Source: an uncultured Ruminococcus sp. (lineage in GTDB: Bacteria > Bacillota > Clostridia > Oscillospirales > Ruminococcaceae). From it: a stretch of 6,618 nt of DNA. The position numbers and the translations under genes are program-made. The stretch is taken from contig USNJ01000112.1 in assembly GCA_900556055.1 (NCBI GenBank), forward strand, positions 1 through 6,618, read 5' to 3'. Shown one piece after another: positions 1-6,366 of this stretch. The notes beneath the pieces were generated by a model that had not been told where the DNA came from, did not search any database, and saw nothing but the letters and a program-made list of their open reading frames with translations. How positions within the stretch are numbered: the first letter of the stretch is position 1; every line of letters begins with the position of its first letter.

Positions 1-1
1 G

Positions 2-157
2 GCAAAGTCATTGCTTGTGAACACGGATATGAAAATAGGGGACATCGGCAGTGCTGTGGGTTATGGCGACAGGAATTATTTCAGCATAGTTTTCCGCAGG
101 ACGGAAGGCGTATCCCCGAGAGAATACCGCAGGGCAAAGGGTGCGGTTTTCCTATGA
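2..157 (+). CDS. AraC-family transcriptional regulator, C-terminal fragment (5' end outside window)
   Basis: Only the last 51 residues are visible. They form the second helix-turn-helix of an AraC/XylS DNA-binding domain. The diagnostic pattern is clear: a hydrophobic LL-x-NT-D start, MKIGDIGSAVGYGD (recognition-helix region), then RNYFSIVFRRTEGVSPREYRR, matching the family signature I-x-x-I-A-x-x-V-G-Y-x-D-x-x-Y-F-x-x-x-F-x-x-x-x-G-x-S-P-x-x-Y-R. The frame closes with TGA at 155-157. Members bind DNA near sugar-utilisation promoters, and the sensing domain lies upstream of the window, so the effector cannot be read. It points toward the glycosidase gene 141 bases downstream and may control it, an inference from position only. 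No hairpin terminator is visible after the stop, so some read-through into the next gene is possible. Confidence 0.9.
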   Translation, partial: AKSLLVNTDMKIGDIGSAVGYGDRNYFSIVFRRTEGVSPREYRRAKGAVFL

Positions 158-219
158 TAAAAAAATCCCGAAAATGCTCCGAAATATCAAAATCGTAATA
201 ATATGCAGAATATTTCAGA

Positions 220-248
220 TTGACCGAACGTGTGCGGTATAATATAAT
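220..248 (+). promoter_or_regulatory. Sigma-70/SigA-type promoter for the glycosidase-MATE operon
   Basis: TTGACC at 220-225 and TATAAT at 243-248 are separated by exactly 17 bases. A second overlapping TATAAT lies at 238-243 but would leave only a 12-base spacer, so the downstream one is the likely -10. Transcription would begin near 254-256, giving a leader of about 45 bases to the GTG start at 299. A 7-base inverted repeat (GAAATAT 181-187, ATATTTC 210-216) ends just upstream of the -35 and could be an operator, with weak support. Confidence 0.8.
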
Positions 249-280
249 TATCACAAAGAACAGTGCACGGTTCATCAGCT

Positions 281-289
281 GAAAGGGAG
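281..289 (+). promoter_or_regulatory. Ribosome binding site that fixes the glycosidase start at GTG 299
   Basis: GAAAGGGAG ends 9 bases before the GTG at 299. The frame is also open from a GTG at 263, but that start has no Shine-Dalgarno sequence, lies within about 10 bases of the predicted transcription start, and would put 12 polar residues ahead of the signal peptide. With the 299 start the protein opens METLKR followed by a hydrophobic stretch, a normal signal-peptide shape. Confidence 0.8.
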
Positions 290-298
290 TATTATATT

Positions 299-2998
299 GT
301 GGAAACATTGAAAAGATGTGCGACGGCAGCATCGGCAGCGGCAATTGTCGTGTCCGCCGCAGCACCTGTACATTGTCATGCGGAGGAAAATTCGGTGAAT
401 ACAAAGGAAATAATCATCGACGGAACGACCGAAAATACCAATGAGGTCATGCTTTACAGGGGGGCGGGAATGGTAAGCGCCAACAACTCGTCCCGCCTTC
501 TCCTTGATTATAAGGCGGAAAATCCCGAGGCATATCACGAAATACTTGAGTATATGTTCGGCGATGAGGGAATAGGCATAAACCATCTTAAAGTCGAAAT
601 GGGTGCGGACATAAATTCATCTTCGGGAACAGAACCCAGCGTAAAGCGCAGCGAAGATGAAAAGGCAGATGTCACAAGGGGCGCAGGATATCAGCTTGCC
701 GCTGATGCAAAGGCGGTAAACCCAGACCTGACGATAGATATGCTCTGGTGGAGTGAACCGAAATGGATATCCGATGCAGATGATGTTTATGCCGCAAGAT
801 ACAAGTGGTACAAGGAAACTCTCGATGCTGCATATGAGACATACGGTCTTGAATTCGACTATGTAAGTGCGGTTCAGAATGAGCGCGGAGCTGACCTTGA
901 ATGGGTGAAATATCTCTCGTCGCATCTCAAAAGCGAGACTGACTGCCCGTATGATTATTCAAAGATAAAGATAGTCGGCGGTGAAGAGGTCTGCACATGG
1001 GGATTTGCCGACAGAATGTATGAGGACGAGGAGCTTATGAATGCTGTCGATGTTGTCGGCAGCCATTACACAAGCAGCTCGACCGCAGCGGCAAAAAAGC
1101 TTGCTGAGGAGCATGGCAAGGAGCTGTGGTTCAGCGAGGCAAGCTCGTCAATGAGCTATGCGCAGGGAACATACAGATTTGACGGCAAAAACTCGGGACT
1201 GGCTGACATAAACGGCGCACTTGACATCGCAAACAGAATAATCGGAATGTATCCGAACGGCGGAATGACACTTTATGAATATCAGCCTGCTATATCGGCA
1301 TATTACGACGGTGCGACCTACTGCCAGAAGCAGCTTATTGCGGCATCCGATCCATGGAGCGGATATTATATGCTCGACAGCGGATTTTATATGTCACTGC
1401 ATTTCTCGCAGTTTATTAAAAAAGGCTGGGCATTTGTTGACAGCGCATGCTTCAGCGACGGAAAAGCAGGCGGCGACGGACACGCTATCGTTGATGCGGT
1501 TTACAGCTATATGACCGCCGCAGATATTGAAAGCGGAGATTACAGCACAGTTATCACCAACACAACAGATGAGCCTATCGAATACACATTCAGAGTATCT
1601 GACCTCGGCAAGGCTTCCGCAGATGTCAGCGTCTGGGAAACAAGAGGTCCTGACAGCGGCAGCTATGACGAGAATTATTTCAAAAAGGTTTCGGATATCA
1701 CACCGGCTGAGGATAACGGTGAATATACATACACTGTTTCCGTGAAGCCGTATTCGATCGTGACAGTTTCTACGGTAACGCCGCCGAGAACTGAATATGT
1801 GAATAAGGATCAGTCAGAAAGAACAGTGCTTGAGCTTCCTTATGAAGATGATTTTGAATATGCGGATTATCCCGAGGATTATCTTGCATCAAGAGGAAAT
1901 GCACCGAGATATACAACCGATGAGGGCGGCGCATTTGAAGTGGAAAAGACCGAAAACGGCAATACTCTCGTTCAGCAGATAACAGCCGATACAAAGGCAA
2001 AAGAGTGGGGCTGGACACCCGATCCCGTGACCTGCTTCGGTGATGACAGATGGTACAATTACAGCACATCGGCAGAGGTAAGATTTGACAGATCAGATGA
2101 TACGACAAAAAATTATGTCGGCGTGGGTGCAAGATATACGCTTGCATGCAACGGTGCAGTCGGATACTGGATAAAGCTTTTCGAGGACGGCAGCTGGAGC
2201 CTTATGGCAAACAATTCCGAAAAGGCAAAGGGCAGCCTTGACGGATTTGATGCAGATGCTGTTCATACTTTGAAGATACAGACCGAAAACAATGTTATCA
2301 CGGCATATATTGACGGAAACTCGGTTACTGAATATGTCTGCGAATCCGAGTCGCTTATCGGTGCTGGACGTGCTGCGCTTTACAGCTCATACAACAGAAA
2401 CAGCTTTGACAATATATCAGTACAGCCGATCGAAGGCGCAGAAACATATGTGATCCGTTATGACAATACCGATCTCTGTTTTGATTACGAGGGCAAGTGG
2501 GAACATAACACAATGAGCAGCTTCAAGAACTACAAGAGAACCATATCAAAGGGCGAAGAAGGCTCATCGCTGACAGTAAAGTTTGACGGAACAGGCTTTG
2601 CGCTTACAGGCGAAAATGCGGCGGGAACAGTCATTTCCGTTGAGATCGACGGCGGCGAGGCTGCGCTAAGCGATGTTTACAAAACAGGCTCACGTGAGAT
2701 AACATATCACTGCGAAGGTCTGGAAAATGGAACTCATACTGCGAAGATAACCGTTGCTGCGGGAAAATTCGGCATTGACGGGATGGAAGTTATCGGTGGC
2801 GAATTGCCATATCCCGCAAAGGAAGAAGAAACAGCATCGGAAACGGAAACCGAAACCAAAACAGATGCAGAAGCTGAGACATCTGAGGTAACGGCTGAAG
2901 AAAACAAAAAAAGTCCGGCACTCCCGATCGCAGCTGCTGCGGCAGCAGTCATTGCAGCGGGCGCAGGTGCGGCTATTTTGATAAAAAAGAAGAAGTAA
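299..2998 (+). CDS. Secreted, membrane-anchored GH59 (galactocerebrosidase-type) beta-galactosidase
   Basis: An 899-residue exported glycoside hydrolase resembling animal GALC along almost its full length. With start 299: signal peptide 1-28 (METLKR, hydrophobic core, cleavage near HCHA/EE); beta-sandwich strand then TIM barrel, about 40-365, including GAGMVSANNSSRLLLDY (55-71), HLKVEMGAD (96-104), SGTEPS (T111) and DPWSGYY (351-357); rest of the beta-sandwich to about 495; lectin-like domain opening YEDDFEYADYP (515-525) to about 710; extra beta-sandwich module about 718-835; Glu/Thr-rich linker 842-872; C-terminal hydrophobic segment 875-895 and a KKKK tail. The acid/base is predicted as E195 (QNER) and the nucleophile as E280 (LWFSEASS), matching E182 and E258 of mouse GALC. 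GH59 enzymes are retaining exo-beta-galactosidases; GALC removes galactose from galactosylceramide. The real substrate here is unknown: plant galactolipids, host glycolipids or galactosides are all possible. The anchor lacks LPXTG, so membrane rather than sortase attachment is likely. It is probably co-transcribed with the MATE gene 4 bases downstream. Confidence 0.86.
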   Translation: METLKRCATAASAAAIVVSAAAPVHCHAEENSVNTKEIIIDGTTENTNEVMLYRGAGMVSANNSSRLLLDYKAENPEAYHEILEYMFGDEGIGINHLKVEMGADINSSSGTEPSVKRSEDEKADVTRGAGYQLAADAKAVNPDLTIDMLWWSEPKWISDADDVYAARYKWYKETLDAAYETYGLEFDYVSAVQNERGADLEWVKYLSSHLKSETDCPYDYSKIKIVGGEEVCTWGFADRMYEDEELMNAVDVVGSHYTSSSTAAAKKLAEEHGKELWFSEASSSMSYAQGTYRFDGKNSGLADINGALDIANRIIGMYPNGGMTLYEYQPAISAYYDGATYCQKQLIAASDPWSGYYMLDSGFYMSLHFSQFIKKGWAFVDSACFSDGKAGGDGHAIVDAVYSYMTAADIESGDYSTVITNTTDEPIEYTFRVSDLGKASADVSVWETRGPDSGSYDENYFKKVSDITPAEDNGEYTYTVSVKPYSIVTVSTVTPPRTEYVNKDQSERTVLELPYEDDFEYADYPEDYLASRGNAPRYTTDEGGAFEVEKTENGNTLVQQITADTKAKEWGWTPDPVTCFGDDRWYNYSTSAEVRFDRSDDTTKNYVGVGARYTLACNGAVGYWIKLFEDGSWSLMANNSEKAKGSLDGFDADAVHTLKIQTENNVITAYIDGNSVTEYVCESESLIGAGRAALYSSYNRNSFDNISVQPIEGAETYVIRYDNTDLCFDYEGKWEHNTMSSFKNYKRTISKGEEGSSLTVKFDGTGFALTGENAAGTVISVEIDGGEAALSDVYKTGSREITYHCEGLENGTHTAKITVAAGKFGIDGMEVIGGELPYPAKEEETASETETETKTDAEAETSEVTAEENKKSPALPIAAAAAAVIAAGAGAAILIKKKK

Positions 2999-3002
2999 TG
3001 CC

Positions 3003-4349
3003 ATGAATAATTCGGGAAATATGACTTCGGGCAGCGAAACAGGGCATATCATCAGATTTGCTCTGCCGCTTCTCGGCGGAAATCTGCTTCAGCAGACTTA
3101 TAATATTGCGGATACGCTGATAGTCGGACGTGTACTCGGTGATGATGCACTTGCCGCAGTCGGCGCAACAGGCTCGATAACCTATCTGTTTTACACGCTG
3201 TGCATCGGACTTTCTATCGGTGCGGGCGTAATGATAGCGCAGCTTTTCGGAGCGGGAGATATAAAGCGCATGAGATCCGCGGTGTTCAATTCGGCAGTCG
3301 TTACGGCGATATTCGGGTTGGTCATAAGCATCGTCGGCGTTATTGCGGCTCGGTCGGTGCTGACTATGCTGAATGTTCCCGCAAAGCTGATAGACGATTC
3401 ATCGGCGTATATGCGGATAGCCTGCGGCGGAACGCTTGCGGTGGCGGCGTACAACTGGATAAATTCAGTCATGAGGGCGCTCGGCGACTCGAAAACACCG
3501 CTTATTTTCTTAGGCGCAGCAAGCATCATGAACGTTCTGCTCGATATATTTTTCGTTATCGTTCTGAAAACAGGCGTTGAGGGTGCGGCATGGGCGACTG
3601 TCCTTGCACAGGGATTTTCAGCCGCCGCATGCATACTTTACAGCTTTGGAAGAAATGAATCGCTCAGGCTTTCACGCAGCGATATAAAGGCTGACAGGGA
3701 TATGATGGCAAGATGTGTTTCGATGGGTGTTCCGATCGCACTCCAGAACGGACTTATCTCTGTTTCGATGGTGGCACTTCAGCGTGTCACTAACGGATTC
3801 GGCGAAACGGTTATGGCGGCATATACGGTATCAATGAGGATTGAACAGTTTGTTCAGCAGCCTTTTTCTTCGCTGAATGCCGCTGTTTCCACATTTACGG
3901 GACAGAACATCGGTGCGGGAAAGGAAGAAAGAGCCGTCAGAGGTCTGCATTCGGCATTAACTATATCGGTCATATTTGCCTTTGCGGTGCTTGCGCTTTT
4001 TGCGGCGTTCGGAAGATATATCGCAGGCTGGTTCGTGACGGGCAGCGAGGTCATAAGCATAGCATCAAAGGCGGTAGTGATGACAGCGGCATTTTACTGG
4101 TCGCTCGGAGCTATCCACACAACAAGGGGCTTTCTGAACGGCACGGGCGATACAGGCTATGCACTTGTGAACGGACTCGCTGAGGTAATATGCAGAATAG
4201 GTCTTTCTCTCGTGCTGACGAAGATACCGTCAATAGGCTGCTGGGGAATATGGCTAACAACATGCTTCACATGGTTCGCGACAGCGGCGGTAAGCATTAT
4301 CCGATACAAAAGCGGGAAATGGAAAAACAGATCGGTCGTCAGGTCGTGA
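3003..4349 (+). CDS. MATE-family multidrug/metabolite exporter
   Basis: A 448-residue integral membrane protein of normal MATE length with about 12 hydrophobic segments in two halves. Visible family landmarks: FALPLLGGNLLQQTYNIAD (19-37) in the first helix; GAGVMIAQLFGAGD (73-86) after the second; RALGDSKTPL (158-167), then NVLLDIFFVI (177-186) and GVEGAAWAT (191-199); in the C-half, TGQNIGAGKEERA (299-311) and RGFLNGTGDT (375-384), which echoes the first-half RALGDSKTP. Such proteins use Na+ or H+ gradients to export cationic drugs or metabolites; the substrate cannot be read from sequence. The start is 4 bases after the glycosidase stop, with a purine-rich AAGAAGAAG in the end of that gene as a modest ribosome binding site. 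An internal ATG at 3021 (MTSGSETGHIIRFALP) would also give a typical MATE N-terminus. It has no promoter of its own and is followed by a strong terminator, so it should be transcribed with the glycosidase. Confidence 0.93.
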   Translation: MNNSGNMTSGSETGHIIRFALPLLGGNLLQQTYNIADTLIVGRVLGDDALAAVGATGSITYLFYTLCIGLSIGAGVMIAQLFGAGDIKRMRSAVFNSAVVTAIFGLVISIVGVIAARSVLTMLNVPAKLIDDSSAYMRIACGGTLAVAAYNWINSVMRALGDSKTPLIFLGAASIMNVLLDIFFVIVLKTGVEGAAWATVLAQGFSAAACILYSFGRNESLRLSRSDIKADRDMMARCVSMGVPIALQNGLISVSMVALQRVTNGFGETVMAAYTVSMRIEQFVQQPFSSLNAAVSTFTGQNIGAGKEERAVRGLHSALTISVIFAFAVLALFAAFGRYIAGWFVTGSEVISIASKAVVMTAAFYWSLGAIHTTRGFLNGTGDTGYALVNGLAEVICRIGLSLVLTKIPSIGCWGIWLTTCFTWFATAAVSIIRYKSGKWKNRSVVRS

Positions 4350-4360
4350 TTTTTAGTAGT

Positions 4361-4397
4361 ATGCAGCACTGATGCTTATTTCAGTGCTGCATTTTTT
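4361..4397 (+). terminator. Rho-independent terminator after the MATE gene
   Basis: A perfect 12-bp stem (ATGCAGCACTGA at 4361-4372 with TCAGTGCTGCAT at 4381-4392) encloses an 8-base loop and runs directly into six T residues (4392-4397). It begins 12 bases after the MATE stop codon. There is no matching T run on the other strand, so it should act mainly in the + direction. Confidence 0.92.
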
Positions 4398-4417
4398 GTA
4401 AAATTTCGCAGATAAAA

Positions 4418-4446
4418 TTGACTGTCCGCATATCGGGTGATATAAT
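4418..4446 (+). promoter_or_regulatory. Sigma-70/SigA-type promoter for the EamA transporter gene
   Basis: TTGACT at 4418-4423 and TATAAT at 4441-4446 have a 17-base spacer, and TGA immediately before the -10 (4438-4440) makes it an extended -10. Initiation would fall around 4452-4454, giving a leader of about 48 bases. It sits 20 bases after the T run of the preceding terminator, so the EamA gene starts a new transcription unit. Confidence 0.85.
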
Positions 4447-4488
4447 AATATCAGACGGAAAATTCCTGCCGGTATTTTGTATATAAAC

Positions 4489-4495
4489 AAGGTGA
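4489..4495 (+). promoter_or_regulatory. Ribosome binding site fixing the EamA start at ATG 4501
   Basis: AAGGTGA ends 5 bases before ATG 4501. The frame is open from a TTG at 4477, but that start lacks a Shine-Dalgarno sequence and would add eight residues that interrupt the usual start straight into the first membrane helix (MWIAFAFGSALFAG). Confidence 0.8.
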
Positions 4496-4500
4496 TTTAT

Positions 4501-5361
4501 ATGTGGATCGCATTTGCATTCGGTTCGGCACTTTTTGCGGGAGTTACTTCAATACTTGCAAAGATAGGAATAAAAAACACGGATTCGACTGCCGCAACAG
4601 CTATAAGAACTATTGTGATACTCTTCTTTTCATGGCTGATGGTGTTTATCACGGGGGCATTTGGCGGGATAGGCGGAATATCCGCAAAAACGCTGATATT
4701 CCTGATACTTTCGGGACTCGCAACGGGCGGCAGCTGGCTGTGCTATTTCAAGGCACTGCAGATAGGCGATGTAAACAAGGTCACGCCTGTTGACAAATCA
4801 AGTACGGTGCTTACGATGCTTCTTGCATTCATTATACTTGGGGAAGAACTGAGCATACTCAAGGTTATATGCATGATCCTTATCGGAGCGGGAACATATC
4901 TCATGATAGTAAAAAAAGAAACGGACAAGGAAGTCAAGGGCAGGGGCTGGCTGTTTTATGCGGTGCTGTCGGCGGTGTTTGCGAGCCTGACCTCTATCCT
5001 CGGAAAGATAGGGATAAGCGGGGTGGATTCCAACCTCGGAACGGCGATAAGAACGATAGTCGTTCTTATCATGGCATGGGTGATGGTATTTGTAACCAAA
5101 AAGCAGGACGAGCTTAAAAAGATAGACGGCAAAAGCATGGCGTTCATATGCCTGTCGGGACTTACAACGGGACTTTCATGGCTGTGCTATTACAAGGCTT
5201 TGCAGGACGGTCAGGCAAGCATCGTTGTCCCCATCGACAAGCTTAGCATACTTGTGACGGTCGCATTTTCGTATATCGTGCTGAAGGAAAGGCTTACAAA
5301 GAAGTCCTTTGCGGGGCTTGCGATGATAACTGCGGGAACTCTTATGCTGGTCATAAAATAG
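4501..5361 (+). CDS. EamA/DMT-superfamily transporter with two closely similar halves
   Basis: A 286-residue membrane protein with about ten hydrophobic helices, five in each half, belonging to the drug/metabolite transporter superfamily (EamA domain). The halves, residues 2-138 and 150-286, align with few gaps: both carry F-A-x-x-TSIL-x-KIGI, TAIRTIV, SWLCY-x-KALQ (78-87 and 226-235), P-x-DK-x-S (96-101 and 244-249) and a final AGT-x-x-x-x-x-K. These are the marks of the roughly 140-residue bacterial/archaeal EamA proteins that normally exist as a single unit, so this looks like a tandem fusion of two such units. A short charged linker (KKETDKEVKGRG, 138-149) joins them. The cargo is unknown; family members move small metabolites or amino acids. 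It has its own promoter. No terminator is visible between it and the next gene 45 bases downstream, so the two are likely co-transcribed. Confidence 0.92.
   Translation: MWIAFAFGSALFAGVTSILAKIGIKNTDSTAATAIRTIVILFFSWLMVFITGAFGGIGGISAKTLIFLILSGLATGGSWLCYFKALQIGDVNKVTPVDKSSTVLTMLLAFIILGEELSILKVICMILIGAGTYLMIVKKETDKEVKGRGWLFYAVLSAVFASLTSILGKIGISGVDSNLGTAIRTIVVLIMAWVMVFVTKKQDELKKIDGKSMAFICLSGLTTGLSWLCYYKALQDGQASIVVPIDKLSILVTVAFSYIVLKERLTKKSFAGLAMITAGTLMLVIK
4504..5358 (+). repeat. Internal tandem duplication inside the EamA gene (units 4504-4914 and 4948-5358)
   Basis: The two 137-codon units encode halves that I count by hand as roughly 45% identical. This is well above the weak similarity usual between halves of ten-helix DMT transporters. 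Nucleotide similarity persists at conserved blocks, for example the codons for TSIL-x-KIGI and for SWLCY-x-KALQ, but third positions have diverged, so the duplication or fusion is not very recent. Confidence 0.8.
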
Positions 5362-5406
5362 GACATTTACTGCTTGTGAAATAACATTGATACGGAGCTG
5401 AAAATA

Positions 5407-6180
5407 ATGATAACTGAAGTAAGAATGTCAAAATGCAACGGAAAAACATACATTGAAGTAAAAACAAGTCCGAGTCCGAGTGAATATCCATCGCCCGATC
5501 TCTCGGATGTGGGCAGGGAATTTAATGAGCTTAACAGAGCAGGACTGTATTGTTATGGATTAAAGGTCATAGTAAAGCTTATAAAGCATTTTGGATATGA
5601 CTATAACAAGTGGTATGAGCTTCTTCTTGGCATGAGTGATTACACTCTGATAAGAGAATCCGAAGGCATTGTCGGGAGATTTTCAAAGTATTGGGGAGCA
5701 ATAGGTGACTATTCTCCCGAAGAAATACTTACCCCTATTTTTATTCCGCATAAGGACATAAAGAATTTTTATCCGTGCGATCACTGCGGGCGGCAGAACT
5801 GGCTTTACGGTATGTATGAAGAAGAGGACTTTTGTCTGAATCTGAAAAACTGCGGATACGTCAGGGATCATTACCGATATAATCGTCCCGATAAGAATAA
5901 ATACTCGGTTGGGAAGTATAAGGAATATTATGATATGTATATGGAAACGGATATTTCTCTGCTTCGGGTGATATATGATACATTCAAGATAGCAGAACCG
6001 GGTGATCCCATCTCATTTTTTGACGACAATAACCGGACTATTATCATTGCTGATATGATAAAAGTGTGCAGGTCACTTGGCATTGAGCCGCCGGACCTCA
6101 GCGGCATACCCGAGGAGGGCTATGGTGATAAGTATCATATACGCAGCTTTGACAGCATCGGACTTATAGAAAACAAGTGA
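5407..6180 (+). CDS. Hypothetical protein with a Cys4 (zinc-ribbon-like) motif
   Basis: A 257-residue protein that I do not recognise. The start ATG 5407 has GGAG at 5394-5397, 9 bases upstream. There is no signal peptide and no membrane helix, so it should be cytoplasmic. Four cysteines, C124-x2-C127 (CDHCGRQNW) and C143-x5-C149 (FCLNLKNCGY), are spaced like a small metal-binding knuckle pair. Before them lies a probably helical part (about 33-100: EFNELNRAGLYCYGLKVIV and KWYELLLGM); after them comes a charged, Tyr- and Lys-rich stretch (155-180), then a helical C-terminal part (183-225) containing SLLRVIYDTF and IIADMIKVCRSLGI. The composition is rich in Tyr, Asp and Lys, and the DNA is visibly more AT-rich than the transporter genes, which may indicate an accessory or acquired gene. 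It follows the EamA gene by 45 bases without its own clear promoter and is followed by a terminator. No function is proposed. Confidence 0.8.
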   Translation: MITEVRMSKCNGKTYIEVKTSPSPSEYPSPDLSDVGREFNELNRAGLYCYGLKVIVKLIKHFGYDYNKWYELLLGMSDYTLIRESEGIVGRFSKYWGAIGDYSPEEILTPIFIPHKDIKNFYPCDHCGRQNWLYGMYEEEDFCLNLKNCGYVRDHYRYNRPDKNKYSVGKYKEYYDMYMETDISLLRVIYDTFKIAEPGDPISFFDDNNRTIIIADMIKVCRSLGIEPPDLSGIPEEGYGDKYHIRSFDSIGLIENK

Positions 6181-6218
6181 CAGCCTTATGAGCTTAAAAA
6201 ATGATCCGGCTTTCTTTT

Positions 6219-6252
6219 CAGGGCAGCAGAAGCAATTCCGCTGCCTTGTTTT
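6219..6252 (+). terminator. Rho-independent terminator after the Cys4 hypothetical gene
   Basis: CAGGGCAGC (6219-6227) pairs with GCTGCCTTG (6240-6248), nine pairs including one G-U, around a 12-base loop, followed by TTTT (6249-6252). It lies 38 bases after the stop codon at 6178-6180. The T run is short, so termination may be incomplete. Confidence 0.75.
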
Positions 6253-6295
6253 GTATGCATATCAAAAGTCACATAAAAATACTTTTCAAAATCTA

Positions 6296-6324
6296 TTGAA
6301 ATAGCAAAGAAAATGTTGTATAAT
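6296..6324 (+). promoter_or_regulatory. Sigma-70/SigA-type promoter for iorA
   Basis: TTGAAA at 6296-6301 and TATAAT at 6319-6324 are separated by 17 bases. The predicted transcription start is near 6331, giving a leader of about 35 bases before the ATG at 6367. An imperfect inverted repeat (AAAAGT 6264-6269, ACTTTT 6281-6286) lies just upstream in an AT-rich stretch that could simply be an UP-type element. Confidence 0.75.
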
Positions 6325-6366
6325 TTAGTGTGATGAAATTACTGTATGAAAGAAGTGAACTGCCTG

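Noticed and set aside
263..298. Upstream GTG start that would lengthen the GH59 protein by 12 residues
   Set aside because: No Shine-Dalgarno sequence, placed almost at the predicted transcription start, and it puts polar residues before the signal peptide; GTG 299 has GAAAGGGAG at good spacing.
2822..2914. Short DNA repeat of GAAAC/GAAAC-like units
   Set aside because: It is explained by the Glu/Thr-rich linker codons of the GH59 protein; there is no spacer-repeat structure of a CRISPR array.
2690..3052. Antisense reading frames of 72-120 codons across the end of the GH59 gene and others opposite the MATE gene
   Set aside because: They are mirror images of low-complexity Ala/Glu/Thr codons or of the MATE coding frame, with no ribosome binding site and no recognisable protein motif.
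4477..4500. TTG start eight codons before the EamA ATG
   Set aside because: AAGGTGA lies inside this stretch and serves the ATG at 4501, and the family normally begins directly in the first helix.
5362..5406. Promoter between the EamA gene and the Cys4 gene
   Set aside because: TTTACT at 5366-5371 has no acceptable -10 at 16-18 bases; co-transcription from the EamA promoter is simpler.
6264..6286. Inverted repeat AAAAGT/ACTTTT upstream of iorA as an operator or riboswitch
   Set aside because: Only six AT-rich base pairs upstream of the promoter, easily expected by chance in this composition; it is not in the transcribed leader.
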